A stretch of 37,019 nucleotides of DNA from the NCBI RefSeq assembly GCF_002160865.1, contig NZ_NFLJ01000034.1:1-37019 (forward strand), written 5' to 3'. This document shows positions 1 to 7,335 of this stretch, piece after piece. Made by a program: the position numbers and the translations under genes. The notes beneath the pieces are model-generated. The model did no database searches, was not told the DNA's origin, and saw nothing but the letters and a program-made list of their open reading frames with translations. How positions within the stretch are numbered: the stretch's first letter is position 1; the number at the start of each line of letters is the position of its first letter. This stretch comes from Massiliimicrobium timonense. GTDB taxonomy: Bacteria; Bacillota_I; Bacilli_A; Erysipelotrichales; Coprobacillaceae.

Positions 1-63
1 TTGAGTTATTAAATAAAGGAATGTAAAAACATTAAATTATAATAATCTCTTAAAAAATATATA

Positions 64-94
64 AATAGTATATAATATTGTACCTTGTACTATT
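64..94 (+). promoter_or_regulatory. AT-rich leader with -10-like box inside an inverted repeat
   Basis: Upstream of the regulator gene, TATAAT at 71-76 lies in the loop between the arms AATAGTA (64-70) and TACTATT (88-94). No good -35 box is visible at 16-18 bp. It may be an operator/promoter for the downstream regulator, but evidence is weak. Bases 1-63 are AT-rich and show no gene. Confidence 0.3.
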
Positions 95-118
95 GAAAGA
101 AAGGAATGAAAAAAAGAT

Positions 119-661
119 ATGAAAAAAGAAGCTAAAGAATTAGCTGCCGAAACTGCAAAGCAGACCGTTCTTGAACTGATGAAGAACAACATGATCAAAA
201 GTGACAAGAGAACACCTTTTCAGAAAACTGAATTACTGCTTTATAATTACAACAGTTTTCTTGAAGTCATAAAGAACAGAGAAGAACAGATTGCTGAACT
301 TCAAGAGAACGGTTTAAGAAAACATTCCATCAGTATATTACCAGCTATGAACATGTCACATGACAGTTATATAAAAAGTGAACAGGAAAAGATAGATGAA
401 AAGATTGCTGAAATCCAGTTTAATATAACAACAACAAAGAATTTTATTAATGTCATTGACAAAGAACTAGAGGGTTTAAGAAATGAAAAATATTTTGACA
501 TCATAAGAATGAAATACTTTGAAGGAAAGACACATGATGAAATTGCTGAATATTATCACTGTGATGTCAAAACTGTATCAAGACAGAAAAATAACTTGAT
601 CAGCAAATTGCAGATCAGATTATTCAGTGATGAAAGCATCAGATATATCCTTTTGTCTTGA
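119..661 (+). CDS. ArpU/RinA-like phage late transcription regulator
   Basis: This 180-residue protein is basic and helical at its start and ends in a sigma-70 region 4-like helix-turn-helix (about residues 125-165). That part includes an IRMKYFEGKTHDEIA segment and a VKTVSRQKN recognition-helix segment. Such proteins sit just left of the terminase genes in many Firmicutes phages and activate late gene expression (ArpU/RinA/LmaC group, established for relatives). Here it lies immediately before a putative late promoter with tandem repeats, matching that role. The ribosome site AAGGA at 101-105 is about 13 bases from the ATG, somewhat long. The stop codon falls inside the near-palindrome TTTTGTCTTGACAAAA (651-666). 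Confidence 0.75.
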   Translation: MKKEAKELAAETAKQTVLELMKNNMIKSDKRTPFQKTELLLYNYNSFLEVIKNREEQIAELQENGLRKHSISILPAMNMSHDSYIKSEQEKIDEKIAEIQFNITTTKNFINVIDKELEGLRNEKYFDIIRMKYFEGKTHDEIAEYYHCDVKTVSRQKNNLISKLQIRLFSDESIRYILLS

Positions 662-668
662 CAAAAAT

Positions 669-700
669 GTCCTTTTGCTAGTCCTTTTAGGTGTCCTTTA
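669..700 (+). repeat. Three GTCCTTT direct repeats, 12-bp period
   Basis: GTCCTTT begins at 669, 681 and 693, an exact 12-bp period, with the third copy overlapping the -35 box of the promoter at 697-725. A related TCCTTTT sits at 648-654. Tandem iterons abutting a -35 box are typical activator-binding sites. The adjacent ArpU-like protein is the obvious candidate ligand (inference). Confidence 0.6.
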
Positions 701-725
701 CGAACACTTTTATATATGTTATAAT
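697..725 (+). promoter_or_regulatory. Putative phage late promoter
   Basis: The -35 box TTTACG (697-702) is separated by exactly 17 bp from a perfect -10 box TATAAT (720-725), which has the extended TGn motif (TGT, 717-719). It lies between the late-regulator gene and terS, with activator-like repeats just upstream. It is the only strong promoter-like sequence I see ahead of the structural operon. Confidence 0.65.
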
Positions 726-748
726 TATTACAGTGAAAAATTAGGTTG

Positions 749-779
749 AAGAACTAGATGTGTGCTAGTTCTTTTTTAT
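749..779 (+). terminator. Rho-independent terminator in the late leader
   Basis: A 9-bp stem, AAGAACTAG (749-757) with CTAGTTCTT (765-773), has a 7-nt loop and is followed by a T-rich run. It ends transcripts from the regulator gene. Because it also lies downstream of the late promoter it could act as an attenuator or antitermination target for terS expression (inference). Confidence 0.75.
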
Positions 780-804
780 TTTTTAAGGAAAGGAGTATTC
801 TGTA

Positions 805-1236
805 ATGAAGCTAACTGCAAAACAAAAAAGATTCTGTGATGAATATTTGATTGATTGCAACGGTACACAGGCAGCAATAAGGGCTGGGTACAGCAAAAGG
901 AGTGCTAGGGCTATTGCTACTGAAAACTTGGCTAAACCTTACATTCGTGAATATATAGATGAACAGTTGAAGAAGATTGAAAACAGTAACGTAGCTGATG
1001 CTAAAGAAGTTATGGAATACTTGACTACTGTTATGCGTGGTCAATCAAGATCAAGTGTTTTATCTATGTGCGGTGACGGTATGCAAGAGATCATAGAAAA
1101 ACCACCAGATGAAAAAGAAAAAATGAAAGCGGCTGAACTGATTGGTAAGCGTTATGGTATGTTCAAGGATAACGTTAATTTAGATGCTGATGTAGGAGTT
1201 ACTATCATAGATGATATACCAATTGATGATGATTAG
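805..1236 (+). CDS. terS: Terminase small subunit (Terminase_2 family)
   Basis: The 143-residue protein opens with the family signature KLTAKQKRFCDEYL followed by a CNGTQAAIRAGYS helix-turn-helix segment, typical of pac/cos-recognising small subunits. It binds phage DNA and hands it to the large subunit for packaging. The C-terminus is acidic (DDIPIDDD). The start is supported by the ribosome site AAGGAAAGGAG (786-796) eight bases before the ATG. The large-subunit gene follows after a repeat and a hairpin. Length is normal for the family. Confidence 0.9.
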   Translation: MKLTAKQKRFCDEYLIDCNGTQAAIRAGYSKRSARAIATENLAKPYIREYIDEQLKKIENSNVADAKEVMEYLTTVMRGQSRSSVLSMCGDGMQEIIEKPPDEKEKMKAAELIGKRYGMFKDNVNLDADVGVTIIDDIPIDDD

Positions 1237-1252
1237 TAACATACTAGTAACA
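1235..1252 (+). repeat. Bipartite AGTAACA repeat, copy 1
   Basis: The 18-bp sequence AGTAACATACTAGTAACA overlaps the terS stop codon. It consists of two AGTAACA units 11 bp apart and recurs exactly at 2548-2565, after terL. A related inverted version lies at 25879-25896. Confidence 0.8.
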
Positions 1253-1262
1253 AAATAACTCA

Positions 1263-1292
1263 AAACACCTTGTTTTATGAGGTGTTTTTATT
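1263..1292 (+). terminator. Terminator-like hairpin between terS and terL
   Basis: The 8-bp stem AAACACCT (1263-1270) / AGGTGTTT (1280-1287) is followed by a T-rich run. It sits 18 bases ahead of the terL start, inside what should be one operon, so it probably attenuates or is antiterminated. Confidence 0.6.
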
Positions 1293-1304
1293 ATTGGGCA
1301 ATAT

Positions 1305-2546
1305 ATGAGTAAGAATATTTCATTATCCAAAGTTGTAGGTAAAGGTTATAACAAATACTGGCATTTTAAAGGACGTTACAGGGTATGTAAGGGATCACGT
1401 GCTTCCAAAAAGTCTAAAACAACCGCTTTGTGGTATATCAATAACATGATGAAATATAAAGGTGCAAATACTCTTGTCATTAGAAAAACATATAGGACAC
1501 TGCATGACAGTTGTTTTACTGAATTACAGTGGGCTATAAATCGTTTGGGTGTATCTAAATATTGGGATATAAAAGAAAGTCCATTGGAAATGACTTATAT
1601 ACCAACTGGACAGAAAATTTATTTCAGAGGTCTTGATGATCCATTGAAAGTTACTTCAATAACCGTTAAAAATGGTTCTCTTTGCTGGTGCTGGATAGAA
1701 GAAGCATATGAAATCATGAATGAAAGTGATTTTGATATGATAGATGAATCTATTCGTGGTATCGTTGAAGGTAATTTATTTAAACAGATTACATTGACAT
1801 TCAACCCATGGAATGAACATCACTGGATTAAGAAAAGATTTTTTGATGATCCAGATGATAATGTTCTAGCCATGACAACCAATTACATGTGTAATGAATG
1901 GCTAGATGAAGCTGATAAAAGGGTTTTTGAAAAGATGAAGAAAAGCAACCCTAGAAGATATAGGGTAGCTGGTTTAGGTGAATGGGGTATTGTTGATGGT
2001 TTGGTTTTTGAAAACTGGGAAGAAAAACTATTTGATATTGAAGAAATCAGGAAGATTTCAACAATTAATAGCGCTTTTGGCTTGGACTTTGGTTATGTCA
2101 ATGATCCATCAGCTTTATTTTGTGGTCTTATTGATATACCATCTAAAATTATTTATGTTTTTGATGAAATGTATAAAAAGGGATTATCAAATGAAAGAAT
2201 TGCTGAAACCATAAGTGATATGGGATATGCAAAAGAAAAAATTACTGCTGACAGTGCAGAAAAGAAAAGTATAGACCGATTGTATGATTTGGGATTGTAT
2301 CGTATCAGAGCAGCACAAAAAGGCAGAGATAGTATTAATGCTGGAATTGATTATATACAGGACTTTAAAATAATCATTCACCCAACATGTGTTAATTTTA
2401 TAACTGAAATATCCAATTACACATGGCAAGAAGATAAGAGTGGTAAGAAGATCAATAAACCAATTGATGATTTCAATCACTTGATGGACGCTATGCGTTA
2501 TGCACTGGAAGATTACAGTTTAGGCGATACATTCAGTTTTGATTAA
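1305..2546 (+). CDS. terL: Terminase large subunit (Terminase_3 family)
   Basis: This is the packaging motor ATPase and nuclease, 413 residues, normal for PBSX-type terminases. The N-terminal ATPase has a Walker-A-like GSRASKKSKTT near residue 31 and a Walker B around CWIEEAYEI. The C-terminal RNase H-like nuclease starts near FGLDFGYVNDPSA, with ADSAEKKSID and DDFNHLMDAMRYALE supplying further acidic residues. No good ribosome site precedes the ATG, and a terminator-like hairpin ends about 13 bases upstream. The gene is bracketed by two identical 18-bp repeats (1235-1252 and 2548-2565). Confidence 0.93.
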   Translation: MSKNISLSKVVGKGYNKYWHFKGRYRVCKGSRASKKSKTTALWYINNMMKYKGANTLVIRKTYRTLHDSCFTELQWAINRLGVSKYWDIKESPLEMTYIPTGQKIYFRGLDDPLKVTSITVKNGSLCWCWIEEAYEIMNESDFDMIDESIRGIVEGNLFKQITLTFNPWNEHHWIKKRFFDDPDDNVLAMTTNYMCNEWLDEADKRVFEKMKKSNPRRYRVAGLGEWGIVDGLVFENWEEKLFDIEEIRKISTINSAFGLDFGYVNDPSALFCGLIDIPSKIIYVFDEMYKKGLSNERIAETISDMGYAKEKITADSAEKKSIDRLYDLGLYRIRAAQKGRDSINAGIDYIQDFKIIIHPTCVNFITEISNYTWQEDKSGKKINKPIDDFNHLMDAMRYALEDYSLGDTFSFD

Positions 2547-2547
2547 A

Positions 2548-2565
2548 AGTAACATACTAGTAACA
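2548..2565 (+). repeat. Bipartite AGTAACA repeat, copy 2
   Basis: Exact copy of the 18-bp sequence AGTAACATACTAGTAACA, beginning 2 bases after the terL stop. As at the first copy, a terminator-like hairpin follows closely. Confidence 0.8.
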
Positions 2566-2566
2566 G

Positions 2567-2605
2567 ATCATCTTATTTTTCCAGTAAATATAAGGTGATT
2601 TTATT
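2567..2605 (+). terminator. Terminator-like hairpin between terL and portal gene
   Basis: The 9-bp stem ATCATCTTA (2567-2575) / TAAGGTGAT (2591-2599), with one G-T pair, is followed by TTTTATT. The 15-nt loop is long, so it is a weak terminator or an RNA processing/antitermination element. Confidence 0.5.
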
Positions 2606-2643
2606 ATGAGTTCATATTTTGTAAGGATAAGTGAGGTGAAAAT

Positions 2644-4119
2644 GTGAATAGATTTCAAGATTTCTTATATCGTTTCATTTTTGAAGAAAGAACAGATATT
2701 CTAAATGACGGTGATATGATCATTAAAGAAATTAATGATTTCAAAACATCATTCAGAAGAAGATGTATGATAGATGGTGAACGATATTATGAAGGTAAAC
2801 ATGATATTTTACATGTCAAAAGAACGGTTATAGGTGAAGGTGGTGTATTGACAGAAGTTGACAACTTACCCAATCATCATGTAATTGATAACCAGTATGC
2901 TAAAATGGTAAACCAGAAGAAAAATTATTTGTTAGGACAGCCTTTTGTGATACAGAGTGACAATGAAGCATACTCTAAAGCATTGAATGAAGTATTTAAC
3001 AAAAGGTTTATGAGAATGATGAAAAACATTCTTGAGGACAGTTTAAATGAAGGCATCAGTTATTTATATGTTGGTTATGATGAAGAAGGGCATTTGAAAT
3101 TTACAAAACTAAAAGGTCATGAAGTTGTTCCTTTGTGGAAAGATAGTGATCATACTGAATTAGATGGTGCTATTCGTTTTTATCCAACAGTTATTGAAAA
3201 CAGACATGAAAAAAGAATTGTTGAAAAAATAGAAGTATATAATACTGATGGTGTTTATCGAATGACATTAGATGATGGTAGGCTGATTGCTGATGAAACT
3301 AATCCATACGAACCATATATTACTGTTTCAAATGATGATGGAAGTGAAGAATGTTTAAACTGGGTAAATATTCCTATCATTCCATTCAAATACAATTCTA
3401 AAGAAATACCTTTACTGAAAAAAGTAAAATCATTACAGGACGGTATTAATCAAATTCTTTCTACTTTCCAGAACAATATGGAAGAAGATAGCAGAAATAC
3501 AATATTGGTACTTGTTAATTATGATGGTCAAAATTTAGGTGAATTTAGAAGAAATTTAGCACAGTATGGGGCGGTTAAGGTTAGAAGCAGAGATGGTAAT
3601 AGTGGTGATGTAAAATCATTACAGGTTGAAGTTAATGCAGAAAATTATAAAATCATTCTTGAATTATTCAAGAAAGCATTAATTGAAAATGCCATGGGAT
3701 TTGATGCAAAAGATGATAGACTTGCTGGAAATCCTAACCAGATGAATATACAAAGCATGTATAGTGATATTGATTTAGATGCCAATGATATTGAAACAGG
3801 GTTCCAGGCAAGTTTTGAACAACTGTTATGGTTTATCAACTGTCATTTTTCAAATACAGGTATTGGCAATTTTGAAAATGAAGATGTTGAAGTCATTTTT
3901 AACAGAGATATGCTTATGAATGAAAGTGAAATTATTGATAATGTCAATAAGTCTACTGATCTATCATTGGAAACAAGATTAGCTAATCACCCTTGGATTG
4001 ATGATGTTGATGATGAACTGGAAAAGATTGAAAAGCAGAAAGATGAAGAAATGAACAGTTATATAAATGCTTTTCAACCAAAAACCAATAGTGATGGTGA
4101 TGATGTAGATGAAGAATAG
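2644..4119 (+). CDS. Portal protein (SPP1 gp6-like)
   Basis: This 491-residue protein is the right length and in the right place for the dodecameric portal through which DNA enters the head. It has the family features: an early NHHVIDNQYAKMVNQKKNYLLGQP segment, alternating beta strands in the middle (clip/stem), and an acidic Asp/Glu-rich tail. Translation begins at GTG 2644. The ATG one frame away is directly followed by TGA, so GTG is the only sensible start, with GAGGTG (2632-2637) as ribosome site. It overlaps the next gene by 11 bases. Confidence 0.88.
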   Translation: MNRFQDFLYRFIFEERTDILNDGDMIIKEINDFKTSFRRRCMIDGERYYEGKHDILHVKRTVIGEGGVLTEVDNLPNHHVIDNQYAKMVNQKKNYLLGQPFVIQSDNEAYSKALNEVFNKRFMRMMKNILEDSLNEGISYLYVGYDEEGHLKFTKLKGHEVVPLWKDSDHTELDGAIRFYPTVIENRHEKRIVEKIEVYNTDGVYRMTLDDGRLIADETNPYEPYITVSNDDGSEECLNWVNIPIIPFKYNSKEIPLLKKVKSLQDGINQILSTFQNNMEEDSRNTILVLVNYDGQNLGEFRRNLAQYGAVKVRSRDGNSGDVKSLQVEVNAENYKIILELFKKALIENAMGFDAKDDRLAGNPNQMNIQSMYSDIDLDANDIETGFQASFEQLLWFINCHFSNTGIGNFENEDVEVIFNRDMLMNESEIIDNVNKSTDLSLETRLANHPWIDDVDDELEKIEKQKDEEMNSYINAFQPKTNSDGDDVDEE

Positions 4120-6181
4120 TGAATACTGGAAGAAAAGATTTGAACAGTTGGAAAATGCATCACATCAAAAAGGAACTGAATTTTATCAAAATCTTAATGA
4201 TCAGTTTGTTAATGCCCAAAGCCAGATTGATAAAGAAATTAGATCATGGTATCAGAGATTTGCAGTTAATAACAACATTTCCATTACAGAAGCTAAAAAA
4301 CTGTTAAATAAACAGGAATTAAGCGAACTGAAATGGACAGTTAATGAATACATCAAATACGGTGAACAGAACGCACTTGATGGTATGTTTATGAAGCAAT
4401 TAGAAAATGCAAGTGCAAGATACCATATATCAAGGCTGGAAGCATTAAAATTAAATACACAATGTATCATTGAAAAACTGTATGGGAATAAAACAGATGA
4501 AATCACTGATTTTATAAAAAACATATACAGTGACAACATGTATCATTCCATGTATGAACTTCAAAAAGGGTTCAATATTGGCTGGAACTTTTCTAATATA
4601 GATGAAAAGAAACTTGAAAAGTTAATATCAAAGCCTTGGGCGGTTGATGGTATTAATTTTAGTGAAAGAATATGGAATGATAAAAAGAAATTGATAAATG
4701 AAGTAAACAATGAATTAACTTCTATGTGTTTAACTGGCAAAAGTCCAGATAAGGCAGTAGAAAACATTGCTAAAAAAATGAAAACTTCAAAATCACGTGC
4801 TAAATCAATTGTTTATACTGAAAGTTCTTATTTCCAATCACAGAGTGATAGAGATACATTTGAAAAATTTGGCTGTGAGAAATATGAAATTCTTGCTACT
4901 CTTGATTCAAGGACAAGTGAAACGTGTCAACAGATGGACGGAAGTGTTTTTGATTTAGATGAATATGAAGTTGGTGTATCAGCACCACCATTTCACCCAT
5001 ATTGCAGAACTGTTATGATACCTTATTTTGATGATGAGTTTTCTATTGATGAAAGAGCAGCAAGAGATGAAGAAACTGGTAAAACTTACTATGTACCTTC
5101 AAATGTTAAGTATGACGAATGGAAAGCTGCTTTTGTTGATGGTGATCGTAGCGGTTTTGATGAGATTACCACAAAAGGTAAGAAACATTTTAAAAAAAAT
5201 GATATTAATTTTGATTTAAACAAAAACAATGGTACAATTAAAGTGAAAGAAGTATTAGACATTAAGAACTTTCCAAATGCTTTTACTGATAAACGTGAAA
5301 TTAAAAATACTCAAACTATGCTGGATTATATTAATAATTTGAAAGATGCTGATGTTAAAGTATTGAAGCTATATAACAACATGGATAAAATGGAAAACAT
5401 TGAAAGTCAAGGTATTCCATTCAAGATAACTCATACTAAAAACCATGCATTATCAATGACTTATAATAATCTTACAAAAGAAATTATAGATGTAAAATTA
5501 AACATTCCAAAATTAAGTGGTGATAATTTGAGTGGTCAAATAGGAGTTATATTACATGAAGAAATGCATTATATTGATTTCTTAAATAGAGCAGATGTTA
5601 AGAAATATTCTTCATATTTTAGTACACAGCAAAAAGGACTAGTTAATATAGTTTCACAAAAGACAGATTATATTGGTGAAGATGCAAAAAAATTATTTGA
5701 TCAGTTTAAAGATGAATATAGAAATATTACAAATAAAATATTTCAAGATTATCAGATTAAAATTAGTGATCTAACTGATGATTATATCAATAAATATGGT
5801 AATGCTAATGTTGGTGTTATATCATTGCCAGTTAAAAAATATAAAGAATTAAACAAACTTATTAAAAAATTAAAAACGGAAAGAACAAACTTAATTGATT
5901 ATGAAGCTAGAAATATTATGGGTGGAAGTATAGGAAATCTACAAGATATTTATGATGCATTAAGTGGCGGTTCGTTACGTGATAAAGGTACAATTTTATT
6001 TGGTCATGGTACTAGATATTATGTAAATATTGATAGCAGAGTTAAAGAAATTGTTGCTAATTACGGTTCATTATCAGTATTAAGACCAGATTTAATTGAG
6101 ATATTGAGAAAAGATTATCCAAAACTGGTTGATGAACTGGATAAATATATTGATGAATTATTAAAGAAAGTTGGTGTTTAA
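4109..6181 (+). CDS. Minor head protein (SPP1 gp7/Mu F-like) with C-terminal candidate metallopeptidase
   Basis: At 690 residues this is about twice the usual gp7 length. The N-terminal half is helical and carries the Mu-F head-morphogenesis domain near residues 250-310 (LDSRTSETCQQMDG, then FHPYCRT). The extra C-terminal half contains HEEMH at residues 483-487, a zinc-metallopeptidase HExxH motif within ILHEEMHYIDFL. Far downstream comes KEIVANY, whose Glu647 could be a third zinc ligand (gluzincin style). Minor head proteins with C-terminal toxin or enzyme domains are known in Firmicutes phages. Whether this one is a maturation protease, an injected effector or a structural remnant is not visible. 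It overlaps the portal gene, so expression is coupled. Confidence 0.82.
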   Translation: MKNSEYWKKRFEQLENASHQKGTEFYQNLNDQFVNAQSQIDKEIRSWYQRFAVNNNISITEAKKLLNKQELSELKWTVNEYIKYGEQNALDGMFMKQLENASARYHISRLEALKLNTQCIIEKLYGNKTDEITDFIKNIYSDNMYHSMYELQKGFNIGWNFSNIDEKKLEKLISKPWAVDGINFSERIWNDKKKLINEVNNELTSMCLTGKSPDKAVENIAKKMKTSKSRAKSIVYTESSYFQSQSDRDTFEKFGCEKYEILATLDSRTSETCQQMDGSVFDLDEYEVGVSAPPFHPYCRTVMIPYFDDEFSIDERAARDEETGKTYYVPSNVKYDEWKAAFVDGDRSGFDEITTKGKKHFKKNDINFDLNKNNGTIKVKEVLDIKNFPNAFTDKREIKNTQTMLDYINNLKDADVKVLKLYNNMDKMENIESQGIPFKITHTKNHALSMTYNNLTKEIIDVKLNIPKLSGDNLSGQIGVILHEEMHYIDFLNRADVKKYSSYFSTQQKGLVNIVSQKTDYIGEDAKKLFDQFKDEYRNITNKIFQDYQIKISDLTDDYINKYGNANVGVISLPVKKYKELNKLIKKLKTERTNLIDYEARNIMGGSIGNLQDIYDALSGGSLRDKGTILFGHGTRYYVNIDSRVKEIVANYGSLSVLRPDLIEILRKDYPKLVDELDKYIDELLKKVGV

Positions 6182-6182
6182 A

Positions 6183-6434
6183 ATGTTGATTGTTCCAGAA
6201 AATGCAACTAAAGAAGAAATTAAAATACTTGAAAAAAAGGACATTATACAAAATTTACTGATGAAAGTTTATGATCCTTTATTTACACAATTTTTTGATG
6301 AAGATAGTAATGAACTGTTAGATGAAAAAATTGACGTTTTAAATCAGCTTTTCAATGGTAAAACACCAGATGAAATTGAACATTATTATGATGTATTAGA
6401 ATTATATCCTAAAGATGGTAACATGTGGGATTAG
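6183..6434 (+). CDS. Small acidic phage protein of unknown function
   Basis: An 83-residue acidic, helical protein (MLIVPENATKEEIKI...). I chose the ATG at 6183, just after the upstream stop. In-frame TTG and GTG codons at 6171 and 6174 would overlap the previous gene and leave no room for the AAAGAAAG ribosome site (6163-6170). I recognise no family. Its place directly after the minor head/peptidase fusion allows an accessory or inhibitor role, but nothing in the sequence proves that. Confidence 0.65.
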   Translation: MLIVPENATKEEIKILEKKDIIQNLLMKVYDPLFTQFFDEDSNELLDEKIDVLNQLFNGKTPDEIEHYYDVLELYPKDGNMWD

Positions 6435-6455
6435 TTCTTTACATAAATATTTACG

Positions 6456-6486
6456 AAAGACACATGATTTTATGTGTCTTTTTTAT
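6456..6486 (+). terminator. Strong Rho-independent terminator inside the head operon
   Basis: A perfect 10-bp stem, AAAGACACAT (6456-6465) / ATGTGTCTTT (6472-6481), with a 6-nt loop and T-rich tail. It lies between two head-region genes on the same strand. Confidence 0.8.
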
Positions 6487-6506
6487 TTTGAAAAGGGGGA
6501 AATATC

Positions 6507-6722
6507 ATGGCAGAAGGATTAAAGCCACACCATCATCAATATTACCATTTAAAGACGATTAGATATTATGACAAAGTGAAACACTGTATGGTCAAAAGAT
6601 TTGTCTATAAATGTATGATATGTGGCAAGGAATACTATGAACCATATGAATATGAACCACGTACCAAAAGGAAAAGATATAAAGAAAGGAAAGGTAAAAA
6701 TGAAAAAAGAAAAGTTAATTGA
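6507..6722 (+). CDS. Small basic protein with one CxxC knuckle
   Basis: A 71-residue, Lys/Arg/Tyr-rich protein with a good ribosome site (AAGGGGG, 6493-6499). It has a His-rich start (HHHQYYH) and one CMIC zinc-knuckle-like motif (KCMICGKEYY) before a very basic tail. It overlaps the scaffold gene start by 23 bases. Similar small proteins occur near the scaffold gene in other phages. Its function is unknown; DNA or zinc binding is only suggested by composition. Confidence 0.6.
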   Translation: MAEGLKPHHHQYYHLKTIRYYDKVKHCMVKRFVYKCMICGKEYYEPYEYEPRTKRKRYKERKGKNEKRKVN

Positions 6723-7308
6723 GTTAGGTTTAGATGAAGAAACCGCAAAAAAAGTTGAAAAGGAAAGTGAAAATGAGTTAACTGATTATGTACCAAGAGC
6801 ACAATTTGATATTGTGGTTAAAGAACGTGATGCGGCTAATGAAACCATCAAAGAAAGAGATGGTCAATTAGAGAAATTAAAAGGTGTAAATGTTGAAGAA
6901 TTGCAAAATCAAATTACTAATCTTCAAAATGAAAACAAACAGAAAGATGAAGATTATGCTAAAGAGATTAAACAGTTAAGAGTTAATAACGCAATTGAAA
7001 GCGAATTAACAAAAAATGGTGCTTTAAACATGAAGGCGGTAAAAGCCTTATTAGATGTGGATATTGACAAAATCAATGTCAAAGAAGATGGAACACTGGA
7101 AGGATTAAACATTGATGAACAGATTAAAACATTAAAAGAGGCGGAAGATTCTAAATTTATGTTTAAAGAAGAAAAAAAGAAATTCAAGGGTGCTAATCCA
7201 TCAAAAAGTACTGGTAAAAAAGGTAATGATGATGGGGTAGATTTGTCAAAAATGACTTATGAAGAAATAGCAAAATACCTTGAAGAAAATCCAGATGTTG
7301 AATTGTAA
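6700..7308 (+). CDS. Scaffold protein (phage GP20-like)
   Basis: A 202-residue, highly charged protein with an extended coiled coil (about residues 30-100, Lys/Glu/Gln-rich with YVPRAQFDIVVKERDAANE), the pattern of the GP20 minor structural/scaffold family. It directs capsid shell assembly and is normally lost from mature heads. The start is ATG 6700 preceded by AAGGAAAGG; an upstream in-frame ATG at 6622 would overlap the previous gene by 100 bases and lacks a ribosome site. The acidic C-terminus (YLEENPDVEL) is typical of scaffold segments that bind the capsid protein. The major capsid gene follows 27 bases later. Confidence 0.85.
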   Translation: MKKEKLIELGLDEETAKKVEKESENELTDYVPRAQFDIVVKERDAANETIKERDGQLEKLKGVNVEELQNQITNLQNENKQKDEDYAKEIKQLRVNNAIESELTKNGALNMKAVKALLDVDIDKINVKEDGTLEGLNIDEQIKTLKEAEDSKFMFKEEKKKFKGANPSKSTGKKGNDDGVDLSKMTYEEIAKYLEENPDVEL

Positions 7309-7335
7309 TAAAAAGAGATAAAGGAGTGATATATT

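Noticed and set aside
106-135. Nine-codon frame starting at ATG 106 ahead of the late regulator
   Set aside because: The ribosome-site-like AAGGA touches the ATG, leaving no spacer; it may be chance. A leader-peptide role cannot be supported.
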